Shown: positions 4,171 through 13,676 of the stretch, in pieces
Numbering within the stretch: the first letter of the stretch is position 1
Layout of the letters: every line of letters starts with the position of its first letter
Origin: an uncultured Mycoplasmatota bacterium
GTDB taxonomy: Bacteria; Bacillota_I; Bacilli_A; RF39; UBA660
Length of the DNA stretch: 17,827 nucleotides
Direction of reading: 5' to 3'
Assembly: GCA_946528555.1 (NCBI GenBank)
Contig: CAMMYS010000013.1
Coordinates: forward strand, 1 to 17,827
Made by a program: the position numbers and the translations under genes
The notes under the pieces: generated by a model
What the model was told of the DNA's origin: nothing
Seen by the model: only the letters and a program-made list of their open reading frames with translations
Database searches by the model: none

Positions 4171-7104
4171 ATGTATATTAAGGCAATTAAAATTAATGGA
4201 TTTAAATCATTTGCAGATAAAATGACTATAGAATTAGATCCTACATTTACAGGTATAGTAGGACCAAATGGTAGTGGTAAAAGTAATATAGTTGATGCTG
4301 TTAAATGGGTTTTAGGTGAACAAAGCATTAAAGCTCTTCGTGGGTCTAATAATATGACTGACGTTATTTTTAATGGTTCTTCATCTAGACAACCATCAAA
4401 TTATGCTAGTGTTGCTATTGTTTTTGATAATAGCGATAGATTATTAAATATTGATTTTAATGAAGTTGAAATTAAAAGAACAGTTTATAAGACTGGTGAA
4501 AATGAATATTCTATTAATAATGAAAAATGTAGATTAAAAGATATTTCAAATCTTCTTTTAGATACAAGAGGTAGTAAAGAATCATTTAATATTATTCCTC
4601 AAAATAAAATTGATCAAATATTAAGTGAAAAGCCTGAAGAAAGAAGAGTTATATTCGAAGATGCTGCAGGTGTTTTAAAATATAAGAAGAGAAAAGAAGA
4701 GAGTTTATCTAAACTTGCTAAAACACATGAAAATATTGAAAGAATTAATTTAATAATTGATGAAAACTCTGAAAACTTAGTTCCATTAGAAGAAAGTGCT
4801 AAAAGAGCTAGGGAATATAAAGAAGCTAAAGGTAAATTAGAAAGTATAGAGATTGCTTTAATAGCTAAAGATATTACTACTTTTAGTGATGAAGTAGAAG
4901 TAAAGAAAAATAAGAAAGTTAAATTAGAAGAGGAATTATCTGAAATAGTATCTTCTTCAACTAATGATGATACAGAAGTAGAAAAGATAAAGTTAGAAAT
5001 ACTAGGTTTAGATGAAAAGATAAGTAAAACTAGTAGTGAGATATTTGCTATTAATGAAAGTTTAATATCTTTAAGCAATAAGAAAACATTACTTACTGAA
5101 AGAAATAAATATGATAAAGAGAGTAATGAAGTTAAGAACAAATTAATTGGTCTTAAAGAAAAAGAAGCAACTTTAAATAATTTATTATCTTCTATTAATA
5201 TTGATGTAAATAATCTTAAAAATAGTAAACAAGAATTAAGCAATAAACTTACTAGTCTAACTAGTGAATATAATACATTAAATATTAAAAGAGAAACTTT
5301 AACTTTAGAAGTTAATAAATCTAATAAGAAATTACTTGATATTAGAAATAAAATAGATATTTTAGAAAACAATTTATCTAGTTTAAATAAAATACCTTTC
5401 TCTGTTAAAAATATTGTAGGTAATGCTACTTTAAGAGGTATTTATGATATTTTAGGTAATGTTATTGATACTAAAGATGAATATGTAATAATGTTAGATA
5501 CAGCTCTTGCTTCTTCTTCAAATAATATTATTACTGAAGATGAAGTTTGTGCTAAAGAAGCTATTGAATATTTAAAGAGAAAAAATCTTGGTAGAGCTAC
5601 ATTTTTCCCATTAAATGTTATTAAACCTAGAAGTATTGAACCAGATATATTAAAAGATTTAAAAAATATTATTGGTTTTGTAGGAGTAGCTAGTGATTTA
5701 GTTACTTATGATACTAAATTCTATAATATTATAATGAATCAATTAGGTAATATTATAGTTTGTGATAATATTGATAATGCTACTAGAATTAGTAAGAAAA
5801 TTAATCATAAATATAGAGTTATTACTCTTGATGGTGATGTAATTCATACTGGCGGTATAATGAGTGGAGGTAGTTATAAAAAATCTAGTTCTTATATAAG
5901 TGATAAATATGAATTAGATCGTTTAAAGAATAGCATTAGCTCTATTAATGATGAAATAAATGATAATACTAATTTATTAAAAGAAAATGAAACATCATTA
6001 AATATAGTTAAAGATAAGATATATAATTTAAATATTGAAATAGTTAAGACAACAGAGACATTAAATAATAAACTTACTCAAGAACAAAGTACAGCTCATG
6101 AACATGATATGGTTATTGATGAAATAAATAATTTAAGTGAAAATAGCCTAGATAAAGAGTTAGATAGTGTATTAAAAGACTATTACAATCATGAACAAAA
6201 GAAAGATAAACTTGAAAAAGAATTAGAAGTATTAAATAAAAATAAAAATAGTTTGAATGATAATTTAAATGAAATATCAGCATCTATTAAGAAAATGAAT
6301 AATAAGCAAAATAGCTTAACTAATGAAATAAATAGTTTAGAAATTGATATTACTAAATTAAATATGAATTTAGATAGTTTACTTACTAGATTGAGTGAAG
6401 AATATTCACTTGGCTATGAAAGAGCTAAAAATGAATATATTCTTGAAATAGATGAGAATGAAGCTAGAAATGAAGTTAATTCATTAAGAAGAAAGATTAA
6501 ATCTCTTGGTGAAGTTAATCTTGGAAGTATAGATGAATATGAAAGAATATCTAAACGTGTAACATTCTTATCTAAACAAAAATCTGATCTTGAAAATAGT
6601 GAAAATGATTTATTAAAAATTATTGATGATATGGATAATGTCATGAAAGATAAGTTTGTAGAGACATTTAATAATATTAATATAGAGTTTAATAAAGTAT
6701 TTAAAACATTATTTAAAGGTGGTAACGCTCATTTAGAAATGACTGATAAGAATAATGTTCTTGAAACAGGTATTGATATAATAGCAGTACCTCCTGGAAA
6801 GAATCAAAAACCACTTAGTTTATTATCTGGTGGTGAGCGAACTATGACTGCGATTAGTTTATTATTCTCAATAATGAATTTAGAGCATGTTCCATTTGTA
6901 ATACTAGATGAAGTTGAATCTGCTTTAGATGAAGCAAATGCTACTATATTTGGTGAATATTTACAAAATTATAAAAACAAAACTCAGTTACTTGTAATAA
7001 CACATAAAAAGAAAACAATGGAGTTCTTGGATAAATTATATGGTATTACAATGCAAGAATCTGGGGTAAGTAAAATTGTTAGTGTTAAATTAGATGACAA
7101 TTAA
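4171..7104 (+). CDS. smc: Chromosome segregation SMC ATPase (condensin subunit)
   Basis: SMC dimerises through its hinge and, with ScpA and ScpB, loads on DNA to organise and segregate the chromosome. Visible parts in order: N-terminal FKSF and Walker A GPNGSGKS (residues 31-38); a Q-loop region with Q144; the NPF-type landmark KPEERRVIFEDAAGV; an N-terminal coiled-coil arm to about 410; a hinge at about 411-568 with the glycine-rich GGIMSGGS near 561-568; a C-terminal coiled-coil arm; the ABC signature LSGGER (885-890); and Walker B VILDE (about 910-914). At 977 residues it is about 200 shorter than the usual ~1,180, with the loss in the arms; both heads and the hinge are complete. The Q-loop reads IIPQNK where many relatives have IISQGK. 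AGGTGAT (4161-4167) sets the start. A terminator follows at once. Confidence 0.97.
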   Translation: MYIKAIKINGFKSFADKMTIELDPTFTGIVGPNGSGKSNIVDAVKWVLGEQSIKALRGSNNMTDVIFNGSSSRQPSNYASVAIVFDNSDRLLNIDFNEVEIKRTVYKTGENEYSINNEKCRLKDISNLLLDTRGSKESFNIIPQNKIDQILSEKPEERRVIFEDAAGVLKYKKRKEESLSKLAKTHENIERINLIIDENSENLVPLEESAKRAREYKEAKGKLESIEIALIAKDITTFSDEVEVKKNKKVKLEEELSEIVSSSTNDDTEVEKIKLEILGLDEKISKTSSEIFAINESLISLSNKKTLLTERNKYDKESNEVKNKLIGLKEKEATLNNLLSSINIDVNNLKNSKQELSNKLTSLTSEYNTLNIKRETLTLEVNKSNKKLLDIRNKIDILENNLSSLNKIPFSVKNIVGNATLRGIYDILGNVIDTKDEYVIMLDTALASSSNNIITEDEVCAKEAIEYLKRKNLGRATFFPLNVIKPRSIEPDILKDLKNIIGFVGVASDLVTYDTKFYNIIMNQLGNIIVCDNIDNATRISKKINHKYRVITLDGDVIHTGGIMSGGSYKKSSSYISDKYELDRLKNSISSINDEINDNTNLLKENETSLNIVKDKIYNLNIEIVKTTETLNNKLTQEQSTAHEHDMVIDEINNLSENSLDKELDSVLKDYYNHEQKKDKLEKELEVLNKNKNSLNDNLNEISASIKKMNNKQNSLTNEINSLEIDITKLNMNLDSLLTRLSEEYSLGYERAKNEYILEIDENEARNEVNSLRRKIKSLGEVNLGSIDEYERISKRVTFLSKQKSDLENSENDLLKIIDDMDNVMKDKFVETFNNINIEFNKVFKTLFKGGNAHLEMTDKNNVLETGIDIIAVPPGKNQKPLSLLSGGERTMTAISLLFSIMNLEHVPFVILDEVESALDEANATIFGEYLQNYKNKTQLLVITHKKKTMEFLDKLYGITMQESGVSKIVSVKLDDN

Positions 7105-7131
7105 AAAAGTTCTCAATTATGAGAACTTTTT
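7104..7131. terminator. Bidirectional hairpin terminator between convergent smc and the 7139-8122 gene
   Basis: AAAAAGTTCTCA (7104-7115) and TGAGAACTTTTT (7120-7131) form a perfect 12-bp stem with loop ATTA. The A-run on the left and T-run on the right let it act on both strands, which suits the convergent arrangement. The stem starts at the last base of the smc stop codon. Confidence 0.9.
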
Positions 7132-7138
7132 ATTTTAC

Positions 7139-8122
7139 TTATTCTTTAATTTTAATACTATTTAGGAAGCTATTTTGATATTCATCACATTCAGTAGTAC
7201 CATATTGATTTGAGAATTCAAATGATAATATAACTCCGCTTTCATCAGCTAAGTATCTAGTTGTTTTGCCACCAGTTACACTTGGATAAGAAACTTTATT
7301 CCATGTAATTCCATTTACTGTTTCAGGTGAAGTAGAAGTACTTTCGCCTTTAGCTATAACATTTGCTACATCTATTGCTAATCCTTGTGAATTGCTTCCA
7401 GCAGATTCTGGAGAAACTATACTAAATTTAGCTTTACAAGTATCATTATCAGTACTTAATACATAACCAGAGTTAGTATTACTAAATTTAGATGGCGCTG
7501 TAAATGTTGCATAAGATGTAAATTCTTTTGAATAATCTTCAATTATTACATAATTTGTTTCATCAGTAGGAGTATCACTACTACTAGATGCATTATTTAA
7601 TATATTAGCATGTAAATTAATTTGTACTTTAACACCAGAAGTTGTTGGTTTAATAAATACACCTTCAGCTAGGGTAGTGTTCATTAAATCACTATAACCA
7701 AATGTATCAAATATTTTTCCTTCAATAGTACCATTTTTAACTCCAACAGCATCAATCATTAATTTAACTATTGTTTCTGGATTTGATTCGCTACTATTAT
7801 ATGAAGCTTCTAAATATTCTAATTCATCTTTTTGTACTAAAATAAATTTTAGATCAGATTTAATTTTATCATTTTTATAATTTACTAGGATTCCTTCATC
7901 TATAAATGAAGCTTTAATAGATTTTTTTTCATCTTGATTGATTTCTCTAACTTTATTCAGAGCATTAAATCTATCAATATATGGTGTTACGATTGTTCTA
8001 ACTTTACCAGCATCACCATAACCCATAAATCGGCTTAAAGCAAAACCTCCGCCTCCTAATCCTAATAATAATACAAATAAGAACCCCCAAATTAATAACC
8101 TCTTTTTATTTACTGCTGTCAT
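7139..8122 (-). CDS. Unknown secreted or membrane-anchored protein, 327 aa
   Basis: I do not recognise this protein. A basic start (NKKRLL) and one hydrophobic segment at about residues 9-30 with a Gly-rich end suggest an uncleaved anchor or signal. There is no lipobox cysteine. The remaining ~295 residues are polar and Ser/Thr-rich, with a linker-like stretch near 178-190 (SSSSDTPTDET), and should lie outside the membrane. The only two cysteines (C229, C312) are in this part and could form a disulfide. The C-terminal region (about 255-327) alternates short strands and ends in a helix, NSFLNSIKI, resembling a small lipoprotein-type fold, but I cannot name it. GGGAGAAGATGA lies just upstream of the ATG at 8122. 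It follows def in the same direction but has its own promoter. Confidence 0.8.
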   Translation of the reverse strand: MTAVNKKRLLIWGFLFVLLLGLGGGGFALSRFMGYGDAGKVRTIVTPYIDRFNALNKVREINQDEKKSIKASFIDEGILVNYKNDKIKSDLKFILVQKDELEYLEASYNSSESNPETIVKLMIDAVGVKNGTIEGKIFDTFGYSDLMNTTLAEGVFIKPTTSGVKVQINLHANILNNASSSSDTPTDETNYVIIEDYSKEFTSYATFTAPSKFSNTNSGYVLSTDNDTCKAKFSIVSPESAGSNSQGLAIDVANVIAKGESTSTSPETVNGITWNKVSYPSVTGGKTTRYLADESGVILSFEFSNQYGTTECDEYQNSFLNSIKIKE

Positions 8123-8145
8123 TTCATCTTCTCCCTATATTAAAT

Positions 8146-8174
8146 ATTATAAGATAATAATAAAAAAAAGTAAA
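8146..8174 (-). promoter_or_regulatory. Candidate promoter of the 327-aa protein gene
   Basis: On the minus strand, TATAAT occupies 8151-8146 and TTTACT (4 of 6 to TTGACA) occupies 8174-8169, with a 17-bp spacer. The -35 falls within the terminator hairpin of def. The predicted leader is about 17 nt. Confidence 0.5.
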
Positions 8175-8197
8175 CAAATATTTATAAGTTTACTTTT
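8162..8197 (-). terminator. Hairpin terminator of def
   Basis: Read on the minus strand, AAAAGTAAAC (8197-8188) pairs with GTTTACTTTT (8175-8166) around a 12-nt AT-rich loop. The T-run continues to 8162. The 5' arm starts within the def stop codon (8198-8196). Confidence 0.8.
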
Positions 8198-8744
8198 AAA
8201 TTGCTCTCATTTTATCTTTATTTTTGTAAGGATCATTTTTATCAATTCTATCTACAAAAAGTATGCCATTTAAATGATCAATTTCATGTTGAAATGCAAC
8301 AGCTATTTCTTCACGAACTCTTTTAGTTTGTTTATTTCCAAATTCATCATAGAACTCTACAGTAATTCTTGCATATCTAGGAACGATTCCTTCAACATAT
8401 CTATTTATGCTTAGACATCCTTCTCCTTCTTCAACAAAAATCATTTCTTCAGAGTTAGATACAATTTTAGGATTAACAACTTTATATTCTTCAAAAGTTC
8501 CATCTTCATTCTTATATGAAATAACAAAATATCTTTTTTTAACTCCTAATTGAACAGCAGATAATCCCATACCAGCACGAATATTGTTTTTCTCAGCATA
8601 TTCTTCATCTTGACTAAGTCTTAGATACATAATCATTTCATTAATTAAAGAGATATCCTCACTAGATAGGGGGAAAGTAACAGGAATACTTTTTTCTCTT
8701 AAAATTTTTTCTTTTTCATCTAAAATATCACATTGGTTTACCAT
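8196..8744 (-). CDS. def: Peptide deformylase
   Basis: This metalloenzyme removes the formyl group from the N-terminal methionine of new proteins. All three family motifs are visible: GMGLSAVQ (residues 58-65, matching GxGLAAxQ with Ser for Ala), EGCLS (108-112, with metal ligand C110) and QHEIDH (152-157, with metal ligands H153 and H157 and catalytic E154). At 182 residues, with insertions between motifs 1 and 2, it fits the Gram-positive type 2 form. I start at ATG 8744, not the in-frame ATG 8759, because GGAGG (8757-8753) lies 8 bases upstream of the inner ATG and overlaps the outer one, and the best promoter would start transcription near 8757. The gene is divergent from the surface-protein operon. 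Confidence 0.95.
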   Translation of the reverse strand: MVNQCDILDEKEKILREKSIPVTFPLSSEDISLINEMIMYLRLSQDEEYAEKNNIRAGMGLSAVQLGVKKRYFVISYKNEDGTFEEYKVVNPKIVSNSEEMIFVEEGEGCLSINRYVEGIVPRYARITVEFYDEFGNKQTKRVREEIAVAFQHEIDHLNGILFVDRIDKNDPYKNKDKMRAI

Positions 8745-8763
8745 ATTCTTTTCCTCCATAGAT

Positions 8764-8792
8764 ATTTTATCAAAAATATGTCATATTTTCAA
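8764..8792 (-). promoter_or_regulatory. Promoter of def
   Basis: On the minus strand, TTGAAA (8792-8787), a 17-bp spacer and TAAAAT (8769-8764) with an upstream TG (extended -10) form a good sigma-70 type promoter. Transcription would begin near 8757, at the GGAGG binding site, leaving about 13 nt before ATG 8744. Confidence 0.65.
8773..8789. promoter_or_regulatory. 17-bp palindrome inside the def promoter (candidate operator)
   Basis: AAAATATG (8773-8780), a single central T, and CATATTTT (8782-8789) form a perfect inverted repeat. It fills most of the spacer between the def -35 and -10 and overlaps the -35. Its place suits a repressor site, but AT-rich DNA makes chance palindromes common. 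Confidence 0.35.
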
Positions 8793-8798
8793 ATTATA

Positions 8799-8827
8799 TT
8801 GAAAAAAACATATTAAAATTATATAAT
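8799..8827 (+). promoter_or_regulatory. Promoter of the surface protein-cvpA-trxA operon
   Basis: TTGAAA (8799-8804), a 17-bp spacer and a perfect TATAAT (8822-8827). The predicted start near 8834 gives a 19-nt leader with AGGTGA (8845-8850) before ATG 8853. It diverges from the def promoter, and the two -35 boxes are only 6 bp apart. Confidence 0.75.
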
Positions 8828-8852
8828 TATTTTAGTATAAAAGTAGGTGAAT

Positions 8853-10397
8853 ATGTTAAAAAATAGATATTTTATATTATTTGCTTATATTGGAATAGTA
8901 CTTTGTGTACTAGTTTTTGGTATGTCCACATATGCATATTTAACAGTTGATTTATCTGATGAAGAAGAAGGACCTATAGATATTAAAGTTTATGATAAGA
9001 ATGTAGAAGTAACGTATGTAGATACTAGTAATGTATCTATGGTTAATGCATATACTGGTCAAAAAATAGAAAAAACATTTTATATAGAAAATACAAGTGA
9101 AGGAATAGCTTATTATGATTTAATACTTGAAAATGTTGTAAATGATTTTGAAAATAAATCTGATTTGGTTTATACATTAAAATCAAATAATGGAATTGCT
9201 ATATATGATAAGATTGTTCCAAGTAGTGATGTTTCACTTGCATCAAATATTGAAATTCCTGTTGGTGAAAAGCATACTTATGAATTAACTATTAATTTTT
9301 TAAAAACTGATGAAGATCAAAATGATAATATGAATAAAACATTTTCTTCAAATATAAATGTAATAGCATCTAAAAACATTAATGCTGGTAAATATGTTTA
9401 TGATGAAGGAACTTTATTAGAGAAAATAATTACTTCAAATCCAGAATCTACTGAATCAGATAATTATAAAAATAATAAAGATGGTGTATATTTTACTAAT
9501 AATGCTATTGATGGAAATAAAGTATATTTTTATAGAGGAAGTAATAATTTAAATAATAATGTTCTAATTGGTGATATGTGTTATAAAATTATTAGAACAA
9601 GTGAAAATTATGGAATTAAATTAATATATAATGGAAGATTTAGTAATGGGACATGTACTGATGATTATGATGAAAAAATAGCTTATAATAGTTTTTCTAA
9701 TTATAATGCTTATGTAGGATATATGTATGGTAATGTAAGTAGTGATAATTATGAAAAAGAGCATGAGAATAATAATTCAAGTGATATAAAAAAATATTTA
9801 GATGTATGGTATAACAATAATATTAAGGAATATGAGAATTTAATAGATAAAACTACTATCTATTGTAATAATAGAAGAACTAATGTATTTAAATATAATG
9901 GTGTTTTGTATAACGATTCTGGTTATAGTAATTTAAATACTGGTTATGAATTAACTAATAATTATTTTATTAATGAAGATAAAAATAAAATAGAATTTGA
10001 TTGTAATTTAAATGATAGATTTTCAGTTAATAATGAAAAAGGTAATAATAAGCTTAATTATTCTATTGGATTAATTACTGCTGAAGAGTTATTTTATGCA
10101 GGATTTGTTCCTAATAAGAATACAAAAGTTAGTAATTTTAAAACAATAAATACTAATAATTATTTATATAATAATAGTGATTTCTATACTATGACACCGG
10201 CATATTTTAATGGACAAGATGCATATAATTTCATTGTTTCTAAAAATAGAGTAGTGCCAGGAAAAGTATCAGGTTTGTACTATGTAAGACCTGTTATAGG
10301 AATTAAAAAAGATACTAAAGTATTAAGTGGAGATGGAAGTATAAATAGTCCATATGTTTTAGCTGAGCTTATAGAGAAAGAAAGTGAAGAAGAATGA
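8853..10397 (+). CDS. Large surface protein with N-terminal anchor, unknown function, 514 aa
   Basis: A hydrophobic segment at about residues 7-31 ends in STYAYLTVD, like signal regions of TasA/camelysin-type matrix proteins. A beta-rich part (about 35-175) contains TFYIENTSEGIAYYDL, a style seen in those proteins. The larger C-terminal part (about 205-505) holds GDMCYKIIRTSENYG, YVGYMYG and the closing YVRPVIGIK...GDGSINSPYVL. From memory, similar blocks recur in secreted proteins of uncultured Bacillota (compare DUF6273-like domains); I cannot confirm this by search. Four cysteines (243, 268, 338, 384) lie in the outer part. There is no sortase LPxTG motif. The in-frame GTG 8847 is part of the AGGTGA binding site, so ATG 8853 is the start. 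It overlaps cvpA by 4 nt (ATGA) and heads a three-gene operon. Confidence 0.85.
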   Translation: MLKNRYFILFAYIGIVLCVLVFGMSTYAYLTVDLSDEEEGPIDIKVYDKNVEVTYVDTSNVSMVNAYTGQKIEKTFYIENTSEGIAYYDLILENVVNDFENKSDLVYTLKSNNGIAIYDKIVPSSDVSLASNIEIPVGEKHTYELTINFLKTDEDQNDNMNKTFSSNINVIASKNINAGKYVYDEGTLLEKIITSNPESTESDNYKNNKDGVYFTNNAIDGNKVYFYRGSNNLNNNVLIGDMCYKIIRTSENYGIKLIYNGRFSNGTCTDDYDEKIAYNSFSNYNAYVGYMYGNVSSDNYEKEHENNNSSDIKKYLDVWYNNNIKEYENLIDKTTIYCNNRRTNVFKYNGVLYNDSGYSNLNTGYELTNNYFINEDKNKIEFDCNLNDRFSVNNEKGNNKLNYSIGLITAEELFYAGFVPNKNTKVSNFKTINTNNYLYNNSDFYTMTPAYFNGQDAYNFIVSKNRVVPGKVSGLYYVRPVIGIKKDTKVLSGDGSINSPYVLAELIEKESEEE

Positions 10398-11059
10398 ACA
10401 TATTAGATGCTGTAATTATTGTTTTACTTCTTGTTTCAATACTTGGTGGTATTAGAAGAGGTTTAATTAAAGAAACAGTTTTACTTGTTGGATTAGTAGC
10501 TATTGTAGTACTTGCTTGGATATTTAGAGTACCAGTAGCAACATTCTTATATAAAAACCTTCCATTTTTTGGATTTAAAGGTTTATTTAAAGATGTAAGT
10601 ATTTTAAATATTTTATTATATGAATTAATATCTTTCTTAGCAGTATTTGCAATACTTTCAATAATACTTGCTATCTTACTTAAAATAAGCGGTATTATTG
10701 AAAAAATATTAAAGGCAACTATAATACTTGGATTATTTTCTAAAATAGGAGGAGCAATAATAGGTTTTATTGAAGGATATATTATTGTATTTGTAATATT
10801 ACTTATTGTAAATCAACCATTTATTAATGTATCTGGTATTGAAGGATCTAAATTATCTAGTATTATTTTGGAAAACACTCCTGTTATGTCAAATTCAACT
10901 AACAAAATTAGAACTGCTATTGAAGAAATACATACTACTAGTAAAGCATATATAAATGATAAATCTAAAATGAATGAAGAAATGATTAAAATATTTATTA
11001 AATATGATATAATATCAGACGAAAACGTTAAATATTTAAAAGAGAAAGGAAAAATATAA
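10394..11059 (+). CDS. cvpA: CvpA-family membrane protein
   Basis: This 221-residue integral membrane protein matches the CvpA (colicin V production) family: it opens with NILDAVIIVLLL, then GGIRRGLIKE, with several hydrophobic helices up to about residue 142 and a Gly-rich helix, IGGAIIGFIEGY. A polar C-terminal tail of about 75 residues follows. Family members are linked to colicin V export in E. coli and to envelope functions elsewhere; the biochemical role is unclear. The start overlaps the stop of the surface-protein gene (ATGA) and the end overlaps trxA (TAATG). In B. subtilis the relative yshB lies near polX, mutSB and trxA; here cvpA and trxA are adjacent. The family call is firm; the symbol is by family. 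Confidence 0.85.
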   Translation: MNILDAVIIVLLLVSILGGIRRGLIKETVLLVGLVAIVVLAWIFRVPVATFLYKNLPFFGFKGLFKDVSILNILLYELISFLAVFAILSIILAILLKISGIIEKILKATIILGLFSKIGGAIIGFIEGYIIVFVILLIVNQPFINVSGIEGSKLSSIILENTPVMSNSTNKIRTAIEEIHTTSKAYINDKSKMNEEMIKIFIKYDIISDENVKYLKEKGKI

Positions 11060-11370
11060 TGATACATTTGGATAAAGAAAATTTTAATGATTTAATTAGT
11101 AAGGGCAATCATTTAGTTGATTTTTATGCTGAATGGTGTGGACCATGTAAGATGATGGGACCTGTTTTAGAAGAAATAGAAGAATCTGTTAAAGATAAAA
11201 CTGATATTATTAAAGTAAATATTGATAACTTTAATGAACTTGCTGATCAATATAAGGTTATGAGTATTCCAACACTTCTATTTATTAAAGATGGAAAAGT
11301 AATAAAAGAAGAAGTAGGATATCGTGATAATGATACATTAGTTGGAATTATCAATGATACATTTAAATAG
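11059..11370 (+). CDS. trxA: Thioredoxin
   Basis: Thioredoxin is a small cytoplasmic dithiol carrier that reduces disulfides in enzymes such as ribonucleotide reductase and is recharged by thioredoxin reductase. The 103-residue protein has the classic active site WCGPC (residues 26-30) after LVDFYAE and the cis-proline IPT motif (70-72), followed by FIKDGK. Length and fold landmarks are standard. There is no signal peptide. Its ATG overlaps the cvpA stop (TAATG), making it the last gene of the operon begun at 8853, with a terminator right after. It may be a second thioredoxin of the cell; the window cannot tell. Confidence 0.96.
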   Translation: MIHLDKENFNDLISKGNHLVDFYAEWCGPCKMMGPVLEEIEESVKDKTDIIKVNIDNFNELADQYKVMSIPTLLFIKDGKVIKEEVGYRDNDTLVGIINDTFK

Positions 11371-11390
11371 AACTTTTAATAGTTCTTTTT
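11369..11390 (+). terminator. Short hairpin terminator after trxA
   Basis: AGAACT (11369-11374) pairs with AGTTCT (11381-11386) around a 6-nt loop, and T's run to 11390. Beyond one mismatch, AAA/TTT pairs can lengthen the stem. It begins in the trxA stop codon (11368-11370). It is the weakest stem among the terminators here. Confidence 0.6.
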
Positions 11391-11393
11391 ATA

Positions 11394-11402
11394 TGATATA
11401 AT
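11394..11402 (+). promoter_or_regulatory. Extended -10 promoter of queA-tgt
   Basis: TGATATAAT contains a perfect TATAAT (11397-11402) and the upstream TG. No good -35 is visible. The predicted start near 11409 yields a leader of about 42 nt, the longest in this window. Confidence 0.65.
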
Positions 11403-11425
11403 CTACATGCAAAGGAAGGTGAGAC

Positions 11426-11444
11426 ACTAGGCTGTTTTCCTAGT
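11426..11444 (+). promoter_or_regulatory. Hairpin between ribosome binding site and start codon in the queA leader
   Basis: ACTAGG (11426-11431) pairs perfectly with CCTAGT (11439-11444) across a 7-nt loop. It lies between a strong purine-rich binding site, AAAGGAAGGTGAG (11411-11423), and ATG 11451. Without folding, the site is about 27 nt from the start, too far for normal use; with the hairpin closed the distance shrinks to about 8 nt. AGGAA in the binding site could instead pair with TTCCT (11437-11441), excluding the hairpin. It does not match the known preQ1-I riboswitch consensus. Confidence 0.5.
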
Positions 11445-11450
11445 AGTTTT

Positions 11451-13619
<2,169 letters not shown>

Positions 13620-13621
<2 letters not shown>

Positions 13622-13652
13622 AAGTAGAAGTTTAATTTATTTCTACTTTTTT
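13620..13652 (+). terminator. Hairpin terminator after tgt
   Basis: AAAAGTAGAA (13620-13629) pairs perfectly with TTCTACTTTT (13641-13650), with an 11-nt loop and a T-tract to 13652. The stem starts in the tgt stop codon, and the last T is the T of the TG of the next promoter. Confidence 0.8.
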
Positions 13653-13660
13653 GTTAAAAT
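13652..13660 (+). promoter_or_regulatory. Extended -10 promoter of the 301-aa protein gene
   Basis: TGTTAAAAT gives -10 TAAAAT (13655-13660) with the TG directly after the terminator T-tract. No -35 is seen. The predicted start near 13667 leaves about 10 nt, including GGTGA, before ATG 13677. Confidence 0.55.
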
Positions 13661-13676
13661 AATAGTGGTGAAATAT

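Noticed and set aside
4137..4328. Minus-strand open frame of 63 codons over the start of smc
   Set aside because: It covers the conserved Walker A region of a certain gene on the other strand and shows no translation signals.
4614..5372. Long minus-strand open frame (252 codons) inside smc
   Set aside because: It is antisense to the SMC N-terminal arm, has no binding site, and is very rich in Leu, Ser and Phe as expected from reading Lys/Asn/Glu-rich coiled-coil codons backwards.
10813..11067. Minus-strand open frame of 84 codons over the 3' end of cvpA
   Set aside because: It is a shadow of the CvpA coding region with no ribosome binding site.
11394..11450. preQ1-I riboswitch in front of queA
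   Set aside because: The required small hairpin plus A-rich tail pairing back into the loop is absent, and the hairpin seen lies between binding site and start codon.
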